A DNA stretch of 5,329 nt from Bdellovibrio sp. (GTDB taxonomy: Bacteria > Bdellovibrionota > Bdellovibrionia > Bdellovibrionales > Bdellovibrionaceae), in NCBI GenBank assembly GCA_017745015.1, contig JAGIAF010000030.1:12288-17616 (forward strand), given 5' to 3'. The translations under genes and the position numbers were made by a program. Below are positions 1 to 5,329 of this stretch, piece after piece; the first letter of the stretch is position 1, and each line of letters opens with the position of its first letter. The notes beneath the pieces are model-generated. The model was not told the origin of the DNA. It worked only from the letters and a program-made list of their open reading frames with translations, and made no database searches.

Positions 1-164
1 CTCTTGCTGTGATTTATTTGCGCACTCTTTGCGCTCGTTACGTTCAAAAAAGTTCTTCAGAAAAATTCTAAAAAATAAAAAAAGAAAAGTGAAAACTGGA
101 CTCGAGATCACTGACATTTGTGTCGATGAGTAAAGCGGAGCTTAGTAGCAAGTCTCCTGTCTGC

Positions 165-183
165 ACTCTGACTACATCAGAGT
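165..183 (+). other. Stem-loop in flagellin leader
   Basis: ACTCTG (165-170) and CAGAGT (178-183) are perfect inverted copies around a 7-base loop. No T-run follows, so this is not a terminator. It could be a leader RNA structure or an operator-like dyad. Its role is unknown, and a 6-bp match can arise by chance. Confidence 0.3.
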
Positions 184-244
184 AGGCAATTATTAATTTA
201 ACAGGTGCACGGATCGCGCCTTATGCCAATGGATGGCAACACTT

Positions 245-274
245 CACGGAGGAAGAAACATTATGCACGGAGGA
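245..274 (+). repeat. Duplicated Shine-Dalgarno block CACGGAGGA
   Basis: The nine bases CACGGAGGA occur twice, at 245-253 and 266-274, 21 bases apart. A shorter copy (CACGGA) lies at 208-213. Each nine-base copy contains GGAGGA, a strong ribosome binding site. The second copy ends 4 bases before the flagellin ATG at 279 and is its likely ribosome binding site, at slightly short spacing. The first ends 9 bases before an ATG at 263, so it is well placed to start the four-codon ORF described separately. Confidence 0.6.
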
Positions 275-277
275 TAG
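263..277 (+). other. Possible four-codon leader ORF (M-H-G-G-stop)
   Basis: ATG CAC GGA GGA TAG starts 9 bases after a GGAGGA motif and stops one base before the flagellin ATG. It is in a different frame from flagellin. Its two glycine codons are themselves the flagellin Shine-Dalgarno sequence. If translated, the ribosome would terminate directly on the flagellin start, which would suit termination-reinitiation or occupancy control. The peptide itself is unlikely to have a function. It may simply be a by-product of the duplicated ribosome binding site, and only expression data could decide. Confidence 0.3.
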
Positions 278-278
278 A

Positions 279-1112
279 ATGGGATTAAGAATTGGAACGA
301 ACGTGTCAGCATTGAATGCACAAAAAAACCTCTACATGACACGAATCAACGCAGACAGATCTATGGCAAGATTGGCTTCTGGACAAAGAATCAATCAAGC
401 TGCTGACGATGCTGCGGGACTTGCGATCAGCGAAAACCTAAAAGGTCAAATTCGCGGTATGCGACAAGCAAACAGAAATGCCAACGATGGTATTTCACTC
501 GTGCAAGTAGCAGAGGGAAGTTTGAATGAAGTCTCCAACATGCTCATTCGTTTGAGAGAGTTGGGCGTTCAAGCATCATCTGACACTATTGGACAGACAG
601 AAAGACAGTTCTTGGATGTTGAGTATCAACAGTTGAAATCTGAGATTCAGCGTGTAACTGAATCAACGAAGTTCAACGGTTACGATCTCCTTAACGGAAC
701 TGGCGGTATGATTGATATTCAAGTCGGTGTGAACAACGATCCTTTCCAAGATCGTATTAGCTTCAACTCTGGCGCTGCCAACTCATCGTTAGATGCTTTG
801 GGGCTTACAGCGGAAACGGTTGGAACTAAAGAAGGTGCACAAATCAGCTTGAGCACAATTGATAACGCATTAACATCGGTGAACGCGATTCGCGCGAACT
901 TCGGTGCCCTTCAAAATCGTTTGGTATCAACATCTAATAACTTGTTGATCGCAGATGAAAACTTGTCGGCAGCGAACTCTCGAATCAGAGACACTGACGT
1001 AGCGGCTGAGACTTCTGAAATGACAAGAAATCAAATCTTGTTGCAAGCAGGTGTTTCTGTCCTGGGACAAGCAAATCAGTCTCAACAATTGGCTCTTAAA
1101 CTATTGGGCTAA
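279..1112 (+). CDS. fliC: Flagellin, short form lacking a variable outer domain
   Basis: This is the structural subunit of the flagellar filament, exported by the flagellar type III system and polymerised outside the cell. The 277 residues include the conserved N-terminal flagellin region (about 1-140, with RINADRSMARLASGQRIN near 22-39 and ADDAAGLAISENL near 42-54) and the conserved C-terminal region (about 190-277, with RIRDTDVAAETSEMT near 235-249 and a LALKLLG end). Only about 50 residues lie between them, so the D2/D3 surface domains of long flagellins are absent. There is no signal peptide and no cysteine, both normal for flagellin. The start at 279 is supported by GGAGGA at 269-274 and by MGLRIGTNVSALNAQ, the usual flagellin N-terminus. 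It has its own leader and a strong terminator, so it is probably monocistronic. Bacteria of this kind often carry several flagellin paralogues, so which one this is cannot be told here. Confidence 0.96.
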   Translation: MGLRIGTNVSALNAQKNLYMTRINADRSMARLASGQRINQAADDAAGLAISENLKGQIRGMRQANRNANDGISLVQVAEGSLNEVSNMLIRLRELGVQASSDTIGQTERQFLDVEYQQLKSEIQRVTESTKFNGYDLLNGTGGMIDIQVGVNNDPFQDRISFNSGAANSSLDALGLTAETVGTKEGAQISLSTIDNALTSVNAIRANFGALQNRLVSTSNNLLIADENLSAANSRIRDTDVAAETSEMTRNQILLQAGVSVLGQANQSQQLALKLLG

Positions 1113-1136
1113 TAGAGATCTAAGACTTAGATGGAG

Positions 1137-1167
1137 AAGGCTCGGGGTTTCCTCGGGCCTTTTCTAT
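1137..1167 (+). terminator. fliC: Intrinsic terminator of the flagellin gene
   Basis: AGGCTCGGGG (1138-1147) pairs over ten positions, two of them G-T, with CCTCGGGCCT (1151-1160) around a TTT loop. The sequence TTTCTATTT follows. The stem is GC-rich, lies 25 bases after the stop codon and points the same way as the flagellin gene. This is a typical rho-independent terminator. Confidence 0.85.
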
Positions 1168-1176
1168 TTGGGGTTT

Positions 1177-1193
1177 CAGTTGATTTTCAACTG
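1177..1193 (+). other. Small stem-loop downstream of flagellin terminator
   Basis: CAGTTG (1177-1182) and CAACTG (1188-1193) form a perfect 6-bp stem with a 5-base loop. It sits between the flagellin terminator and the next gene. No T-run follows. It could be an operator dyad or leader structure of the downstream gene, or chance. Confidence 0.25.
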
Positions 1194-1260
1194 CTTAATT
1201 GGCGCTATGAGCAATGGGATTGTTGTTGATTCGGGGGGCTAAAGCTGGAATTTAGATCTC

Positions 1261-2409
1261 ATGAAGATACTTCTCTCCGTAGCTCTATCTCTGGTACTTT
1301 CTGCGCCTGCTTTTGCGGTGTGGGATTTGAATGACGTTTCTTACTTGATGCCGCTTCCGGCGAAAGTTGGACCCGACAATCTGTTGGGTTTGGAAGCTCC
1401 GGGAAAAGGCGGACCTTTGTTGCCGCCCAAATTCTTGGATACTATTCCAATTCTTACAGTTACTCACACTCAAGATCAGATCGTGGAAACGTTGCGTGTT
1501 CTTGGAATGCGTATCGACCCTTGCTTCCCCCTTCCCACTCCTCAATCTTGCCAACGTCAACTCCGTCTTGTGTGGCAGCCGATTGAAGAAGGTCGTTTCA
1601 AAGCGCAAACAGTGGATGCAGCTTTGCACAGCTTCTATGTATTGACGGATGATGAGTTCGTCTCTTTGTTAAAAGATCTGGCTGCTTGGAAAAAGAAGTT
1701 CAACGTCAACACGACGGGTATGCCGTTGCAAGTTCATCCGGCATGGGTAGGAGCGGGCGATAGCAGTCCGGCATTTGCTGACTTCAGCGTGATTATCAAA
1801 AAATACGCCGGTCAGGGTAACTTGACTCGCGTGACGGCGATGGTTTTGCGAGGTGCCGGTGATATGTGGGGCTTTCAAGGTTTTGAAGTCCGAAATGGCC
1901 GTTTGCAGTTCATTAAAGTTCCGCGCACAGATAAGGCGGCTCAAGCCTTCGTCAATCGCGCTGTCCCTGCCGATCACTTTGAACAAGGCATGATCGCACC
2001 AGAACCGGTTGGCGAAGATACGATCAATAAAATCATCGTAAACTCATCACGTCTTGAAACTGGCAATGAAGAATTGATTCGTAAAGAAGTTCGCGCTGCC
2101 TATCGCATTGAGAATCCTCATGTGTTTAATCCAGAAAACATGGATTGTGTAAACTGCCATGTTGCGCAGATGACTCGCGAATGGGTAACACGTAAGCGTT
2201 CTGACATTGGTATCAATGATCTCTGGCAGTCATTTGGCTATCAGAATCCGCGTTACAACATGTCTAACGTCACTCCAATTCTTGGCCATACACAAAACTT
2301 GCGTGCCTTCGGGTACTTCATCGAAAACGTAGCCATCAGCCAACGTGTGATCAACGAATCGGCTGAGGTAGCTGACACAATTAATCAGTACTTCTCTTCC
2401 AATAAATAA
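1261..2409 (+). CDS. Exported protein of unknown family with one CXXCH haem motif
   Basis: I do not recognise this 382-residue protein. Residues 1-19 (MKILLSVALSLVLSAPAFA) form a clear Sec signal peptide with an AFA cleavage site. There is no lipobox, so the mature protein should be periplasmic or secreted. C296-V-N-C299-H300 matches the covalent haem c attachment motif; possible axial methionines are M304 and M334, both unproven. C88 and C97 may form a disulphide. The nearly 300 residues between signal peptide and motif, with LVWQPIEEGRF near 103-113 and GDMWGFQGFEVRNGRLQF near 200-217, match no cytochrome I know. A mono-haem protein or a thiol/metal-binding protein are both possible. The signal peptide and an in-frame stop at 1240 fix the start. 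The ribosome binding site is weak (only GGA near 1247), suggesting low translation. It is probably monocistronic, with terminator-like hairpins on both sides. Confidence 0.85.
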   Translation: MKILLSVALSLVLSAPAFAVWDLNDVSYLMPLPAKVGPDNLLGLEAPGKGGPLLPPKFLDTIPILTVTHTQDQIVETLRVLGMRIDPCFPLPTPQSCQRQLRLVWQPIEEGRFKAQTVDAALHSFYVLTDDEFVSLLKDLAAWKKKFNVNTTGMPLQVHPAWVGAGDSSPAFADFSVIIKKYAGQGNLTRVTAMVLRGAGDMWGFQGFEVRNGRLQFIKVPRTDKAAQAFVNRAVPADHFEQGMIAPEPVGEDTINKIIVNSSRLETGNEELIRKEVRAAYRIENPHVFNPENMDCVNCHVAQMTREWVTRKRSDIGINDLWQSFGYQNPRYNMSNVTPILGHTQNLRAFGYFIENVAISQRVINESAEVADTINQYFSSNK

Positions 2410-2425
2410 ATTCAAAAAATCATGA

Positions 2426-2451
2426 GCGGCAGCAATGCCGCATTTGTCTTT
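2426..2451 (+). terminator. Probable intrinsic terminator after the CXXCH-protein gene
   Basis: GCGGCA (2426-2431) and TGCCGC (2436-2441) form a perfect 6-bp GC-rich stem capped by a GCAA (GNRA) tetraloop. ATTTGTCTTT follows. It begins 17 bases after the stop codon. The T-tract is interrupted, so termination may be only moderate. Confidence 0.6.
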
Positions 2452-2494
2452 CATCGCACGACTTGCGTCCGAGCCTGAGTTAGGTCCGAATAGA

Positions 2495-2509
2495 GGAAAC
2501 AAAGTTTCC
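2495..2509. promoter_or_regulatory. Perfect dyad in the leader of the small exported protein gene
   Basis: GGAAAC (2495-2500), AAA, GTTTCC (2504-2509) is a perfect 6-bp inverted repeat with a three-base centre, 36 bases upstream of the ATG at 2546. It could be a leader RNA hairpin or an operator. It does not overlap the ribosome binding site at 2532-2538. No convincing promoter boxes could be assigned around it. Confidence 0.35.
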
Positions 2510-2545
2510 AATTAAGGAACGATTCATCACTAAAGGAGTAGGACG

Positions 2546-3130
2546 ATGAAGAAGTTATTGCTCGTTTTGGCGGTTGGCTTGGCAGGGATGGCAGCTAAAG
2601 CTGATGATACTATGTTAACACCTATGGATAATGAGATGCAGGCACAGGGCGCTTTCTGGCTTTGCGGAATGCATTTCAAAGGCATGGCAAAAGGTTTTAA
2701 AATTGTAGCAGGTCATTTTAAATCGACGGCATATGGTACGCTTTCTTGCAAAAGCATCCATGGCGACAAATGGTCAAAAGATGTTAAAATTTCTTTCGGT
2801 GCAAAATGTTTGAGCCCGGTTGTTGGTATCGGCTACATGAAATATCATGGTATCGGTACTGAGATCAGTATCTTCAATAAAGATCCAGAAGTTATCTTGG
2901 GTAAATACTTAGCGGTAAATGCGCAAGGCGCTGTGATCCTAGGTGCGGGTACATTCAGAGCGGTTAAAGTGGGCTTGCCACAACTTGCGATGAACATGGC
3001 TATCCAACTTGATAAAGGCTTCGGCGTGAACGTTGGTATCGACCACCTTTATATCTCTGATAACGGTAGCGAACCAACTCCAACTCCAGAACCACCAACT
3101 CCATCTTCAGTAGCTGCAGAGCAATACTAA
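2546..3130 (+). CDS. Small exported protein of unknown function, possibly DUF992-like
   Basis: The product is 194 residues with a Sec signal peptide (residues 1-19, ending AKA before DD) and is expected in the periplasm or envelope. The mature part begins with a methionine-rich stretch (about 23-47). A core with alternating short hydrophobic runs suggesting beta-strands (about 60-172) follows, then a Pro/Thr/Glu tail (PTPTPEPPTP, about 177-186). Cysteines are at 40, 68 and 88. The core pattern (GTLSC, a second Cys about 20 residues on, GKYLAVNAQGAVILGAGT, and a final G-x-NVGI-x-x-L) recalls DUF992 proteins. That comparison is from memory and weak. AAAGGAG at 2532-2538, seven bases before the ATG, is a strong ribosome binding site. 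With a very strong terminator behind it, this suggests a well-expressed single-gene unit. The tail is coded by repeated CCAACTCCA units (3074, 3080, 3095). Confidence 0.85.
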   Translation: MKKLLLVLAVGLAGMAAKADDTMLTPMDNEMQAQGAFWLCGMHFKGMAKGFKIVAGHFKSTAYGTLSCKSIHGDKWSKDVKISFGAKCLSPVVGIGYMKYHGIGTEISIFNKDPEVILGKYLAVNAQGAVILGAGTFRAVKVGLPQLAMNMAIQLDKGFGVNVGIDHLYISDNGSEPTPTPEPPTPSSVAAEQY

Positions 3131-3144
3131 GAGACGAGTAGAAA

Positions 3145-3180
3145 TAAAAAAAGGGGATCTTAGCAGATCCCCTTTTTTTA
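3145..3180. terminator. Bidirectional intrinsic terminator between convergent genes
   Basis: GGGGATCT (3153-3160) and AGATCCCC (3165-3172) pair perfectly around a TAGC loop. They are flanked by seven A on the left and seven T on the right, plus a further T-A pair, making a 16-bp perfect stem. Because both arms carry an A or T tract, it can stop transcription from either direction: the small exported protein gene on the plus strand and the LysR operon on the minus strand. The minus-strand regulator's stop codon (3178-3180) lies inside the hairpin arm. Confidence 0.95.
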
Positions 3181-3948
3181 TTCGCTGATGGCAGATGTGA
3201 TACTTTCCCACAGGACCGGGCTCAGAAGTTCAGAGCCGATCATCAAAACCGGTTCGGCATCCTTCGCGCGACCTCGTTTAGCTTCTGTCGGTAAATGACC
3301 GACGCCGCCAGTTTTTTCAAACCAAGCTTTCCTCATTGCCAATGAGTTCGAAACAAAGACGTGAGGATATCTTTCTAGTTCCTTTTTATTGGAACGACCG
3401 TATTCGAAGGTACTCAAGACAGCGAAATTCTTATTGGTTTCCATCGGTTCAAGTTTTTGGAAACCAAGCTCTGTGATGTATTTGAATTTCTGACGACCTG
3501 GAGTCTTTGATGTAAAAATAAGATCCAAGTTTCCAGAAAGGAAGTTTGCTTCCAGTTCATTCAGGTCAAATATATCTAAAGTGATCTTCTTAACGCCCAC
3601 TTCTTCAAAGCACTGACGGGATGTGTTCATGGCAAAGTCAGAAAGACCTTCCAGCGTTCCAATATGCAACTCGCCAACCATTTGGTTGTTGCTGATGCCT
3701 TGAAGTTCGGTTTCCAAGCGACGAATGGATTTTTCGAAAATCTCCGATAATTGAAAGGCCACCGTCGTCCAACCAGATTTTCTTTTTGCAGAACGATCTA
3801 GCAAAACGATTTTAAGCTCATCTTCAATTTTTGCGATGATTCTGGAAAGTTGTGGCTGACTTAAACCCACGTGAAGGGCTGCTGCCGAAAGATTTTTAAA
3901 GTTCACGGCCTTAGAAAGAACGCTCAGTTCATAATAAAGTTGCTGCAT
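3178..3948 (-). CDS. Short LysR-family transcriptional regulator
   Basis: This is a DNA-binding regulator with an N-terminal winged helix-turn-helix of the LysR type. Residues 15-52 (AVNFKNLSAAALHVGLSQ, then PQLSRIIAKIEDELKIVLLDRS) carry the family pattern SxSxAAxxLxxSQPxLSRxIxxLExxLxxxLFxR. A linker helix at about 62-86 should dimerise. From about 92 (GELHIGTLEGL) comes a co-inducer-binding domain, with the typical LxxGxLDL-type segment near 136-143 (FLSGNLDL). At 256 residues it is shorter than the usual 290-310, so the effector domain looks reduced. The wing residues after DRS (AKRKSGW) also differ from the common RRxxLTxAG. The start follows the kinase gene by 11 bases. A GAGG (3961-3958 on the minus strand) overlaps the kinase stop codon and is the likely ribosome binding site, implying translational coupling. 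Ligand and targets are unknown. Confidence 0.88.
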   Translation of the reverse strand: MQQLYYELSVLSKAVNFKNLSAAALHVGLSQPQLSRIIAKIEDELKIVLLDRSAKRKSGWTTVAFQLSEIFEKSIRRLETELQGISNNQMVGELHIGTLEGLSDFAMNTSRQCFEEVGVKKITLDIFDLNELEANFLSGNLDLIFTSKTPGRQKFKYITELGFQKLEPMETNKNFAVLSTFEYGRSNKKELERYPHVFVSNSLAMRKAWFEKTGGVGHLPTEAKRGRAKDAEPVLMIGSELLSPVLWESITSAISE

Positions 3949-3959
3949 GATCTAAAACC

Positions 3960-5329
3960 TCACGGCTTTCTGATGTAGTTTACAAATGCGATTAGTCCTA
4001 ACGCCATCGCAAGGACATAACCCACGAAACTCATGGTTGGAATGCCTGCAATGTGGTTTTCCGTATTGTGCACAAAAATGAAGGACGAACTCAAGATCAA
4101 AGAGGAAATGATGACTCCAAGAAAGAGCAGATTGAATGAAACCTCGATAGATTTCTTTAGATCTTTCAATTCCGCGACTTTAAGCCTGAAGGCGTGATCT
4201 GGGCTGTTGATCTTTCTGAAGAAGAAATTCAGTTGGCGGGGAAGAGCGTTGATGAACGTTCTCGACTCGCGAGCAATCTGAGTCATGTCGTCCATGACTC
4301 GCTGTGGACCGAAGTGAGTCTTTGCGAGCTCTCCGGCAAATTGCAGAGAGTATTGAAGGAAGTCGAAGTCTTTATGGATTTTACGACCAATGCCTTCAAT
4401 GGAAATAATCGATTTGAAGAACATCATCAGCTCAGTTGGCACTTGAAGATGATGGCGAGCTGCGATTCCAGAAGATCTTAAAAGCAATTTACCCAGGTTG
4501 ACGTTCTTAAGAGTCAAACCATAGTAAGGCGCGATCAACTCACGCAGTTCCTTGGCAAAGAGATCTACGTTCACTCGATCCGTAAAAGGTGCAAGATCCA
4601 CATACTCGTGAGCCAAGCGATCATAGTCTTCCAGAGAAAGAGCCAAAAGCATATTGGCAATAGCTGCTTGGGTGCGAGTATTTAAACGGCCTACAACACC
4701 GAAATCAATCAAACCAATGTGATTGTTGGGAAGAACAAAGAAGTTTCCAGCATGAAGATCACCGTGGAAAAGGCCATCGTGGAAGACCATCTTCAGATAG
4801 GCTCCAAGGCCACGTTTGATTACTTCATGGGTGTCGATATCATCACGCAATAAAGCGGACTCATGGCTTAATGGAACGCCAGGGAGGGCTTCCATAACCA
4901 GAACGCGCTCTGTGGAGAGTTCCAAATACACTTTCGGAATCTTGATCGTGTCATCGTCTTTAAAGTTTTCTTGGAAACGACGAATGTTATTCGCTTCCAC
5001 GATAAAGTCGGTTTCAAGTTCTAGAGTTTTGAAGTACTCCTGAACAATGGCGCTTGGACTGAAGGGGCGACTTTCTGGGATGTAAGTCACTAGCAAATCT
5101 GCCAACAGATACAAGACATTCAAATCATCATTGATGGTTTGAATAATGCCCGGACGTTGCACTTTCACGACGACTTCTTCGCCGGTCACTAAGCGAGCAC
5201 GATGGACTTGGGCAATACTAGCGGAACCGAGTGGCTCTGGATTGATCTCAGAAAATTTTTGATAAAGGGAATTGCCGAACTCTTCTTTCAGAACGGTTTC
5301 AACCACAGAGAAGGGAATCGGCTGAACGC
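3960..5329 (-). CDS. ABC1/AarF/UbiB-family atypical kinase, 5' partial
   Basis: This family of protein-kinase-like ATPases includes UbiB, which supports ubiquinone synthesis and lipid handling at the inner membrane. 455 residues are visible. Counting from the V codon at 5306: Ala-rich nucleotide loop EPLGSASIAQVH (24-35), Lys48 in VVVKVQRPG, ETDFIVEANN (98-107), catalytic-loop HGDLHAGN (181-188, Asp183), and DFG (201-203). Two membrane helices (about 388-412 and 423-445) end the protein, as in UbiB. The frame stays open to the window edge. The seven codons before 5306 (VQPIPFS) fit the family's VPP-x-PF segment, so the GTG at 5306 is not the true start. The KxGQ motif and roughly 100 N-terminal residues lie outside. 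All visible motifs are intact, so it should be active. It is the promoter-proximal partner of the LysR gene. UbiB itself or a quinone/lipid-related paralogue cannot be separated here. Confidence 0.93.
   Translation of the reverse strand, partial: VQPIPFSVVETVLKEEFGNSLYQKFSEINPEPLGSASIAQVHRARLVTGEEVVVKVQRPGIIQTINDDLNVLYLLADLLVTYIPESRPFSPSAIVQEYFKTLELETDFIVEANNIRRFQENFKDDDTIKIPKVYLELSTERVLVMEALPGVPLSHESALLRDDIDTHEVIKRGLGAYLKMVFHDGLFHGDLHAGNFFVLPNNHIGLIDFGVVGRLNTRTQAAIANMLLALSLEDYDRLAHEYVDLAPFTDRVNVDLFAKELRELIAPYYGLTLKNVNLGKLLLRSSGIAARHHLQVPTELMMFFKSIISIEGIGRKIHKDFDFLQYSLQFAGELAKTHFGPQRVMDDMTQIARESRTFINALPRQLNFFFRKINSPDHAFRLKVAELKDLKKSIEVSFNLLFLGVIISSLILSSSFIFVHNTENHIAGIPTMSFVGYVLAMALGLIAFVNYIRKP

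Larger units (their letters stand above)
1..278 (+). promoter_or_regulatory. Upstream and 5' leader region of the flagellin gene
   Basis: This gene-free stretch begins at the window edge and leads into the flagellin start. Positions 40-100 are very A-rich, as is common upstream of strong promoters. I could not fix the promoter. One weak flagellar sigma-28-like -10 candidate is GTCGATGA at 122-129 (6 of 8 against GCCGATAA), but it has no TAAA about 15 bases upstream. One weak sigma-70-like pair is CTGACT at 168-173 and TATTAA at 191-196 with 17 bases between them. Downstream lie a 6-bp stem-loop at 165-183, a 5-bp stem-loop (TGCCA 224-228 with TGGCA 234-238) and three copies of CACGGA at 208, 245 and 266. 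The region as a whole is probably regulatory; the exact sites are uncertain. Confidence 0.5.
1115..1260. repeat. Inverted repeat bracketing the flagellin-downstream spacer
   Basis: GAGATCTAA at 1115-1123, three bases after the flagellin stop codon, is exactly the reverse complement of TTAGATCTC at 1252-1260, which abuts the ATG of the next gene. A G-T pair extends it to 10. The left arm also overlaps a 15-bp palindrome, ATCTAAG-A-CTTAGAT (1118-1132). The 146-bp interval contains the flagellin terminator and the leader of the next gene. The AGATCT core is itself palindromic and recurs elsewhere in the window, so chance is a real possibility. Confidence 0.3.

Noticed and set aside
122..129. Sigma-28-like -10 box GTCGATGA upstream of flagellin
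   Set aside because: Flagellin genes commonly use this sigma factor, but there is no TAAA-type -35 at the proper distance, so I do not call it as a promoter.
2..133. Open frame from the window edge to a TAA at 131, possibly the end of an upstream gene
   Set aside because: Its translation is a lysine-rich, low-complexity product of an A-rich stretch. It resembles no protein terminus I know. It is more likely non-coding leader DNA, though the window edge prevents certainty.
1051..1242. 63-codon open frame overlapping the flagellin end and its terminator
   Set aside because: It runs out of frame through conserved flagellin codons and then through the terminator hairpin. No ribosome binding site; a shadow frame.
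1285..1629. Minus-strand open frame inside the CXXCH-protein gene
   Set aside because: Antisense to a gene with a clear signal peptide and haem motif. The translation is low-complexity and rich in Arg and Ser. No start signals.
2230..2511. Minus-strand open frame across the end of the CXXCH-protein gene and the following spacer
   Set aside because: It reads through the terminator hairpin and antisense to coding sequence, with no recognisable product or ribosome binding site.
4194..4481. Plus-strand open frame inside the kinase gene
   Set aside because: Antisense to strongly conserved kinase sequence; no recognisable domain.
5304..5306. GTG as the start codon of the kinase gene
   Set aside because: The frame stays open upstream to the window edge, and the preceding residues (VQPIPFS) match the family's conserved segment. 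The true start lies outside the window.

Overview
The window looks like ordinary chromosomal DNA from a flagellated Gram-negative bacterium, most likely a Bdellovibrio-type predatory bacterium (Bdellovibrionota). This placement is an inference from three things: a short flagellin with no variable outer domain in its own transcription unit, signal-peptide proteins I cannot match to a common family, and moderate base composition. No phage, insertion sequence, CRISPR array, tRNA or rRNA is visible.

Layout. Positions 1-278 are the long leader of a flagellin gene, with one clear stem-loop and a duplicated Shine-Dalgarno block that frames a possible four-codon leader ORF. Positions 279-1112 encode a complete 277-residue flagellin, closed by a strong intrinsic terminator. 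Positions 1261-2409 encode an exported 382-residue protein with a single haem-attachment motif (CVNCH) that I do not recognise; a weaker terminator follows. Positions 2546-3130 encode a small exported protein with a strong ribosome binding site and a Pro/Thr-rich tail. It ends at a very strong bidirectional terminator that also ends the convergent minus-strand operon.

The minus-strand operon, read from right to left, holds an ABC1/AarF/UbiB-family atypical kinase whose 5' end is cut off by the window edge. Eleven bases after it comes a short LysR-type regulator that is probably translationally coupled to it.

How the genes work together. The three plus-strand genes each have their own apparent terminator and look like separate monocistronic units, so no joint pathway is implied. 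The kinase and the regulator are very likely co-transcribed. I see no convincing new multi-gene system. The points most worth a second look are the mini-ORF overlapping the flagellin ribosome binding site, the CXXCH protein of unknown family, and the kinase-regulator pairing.
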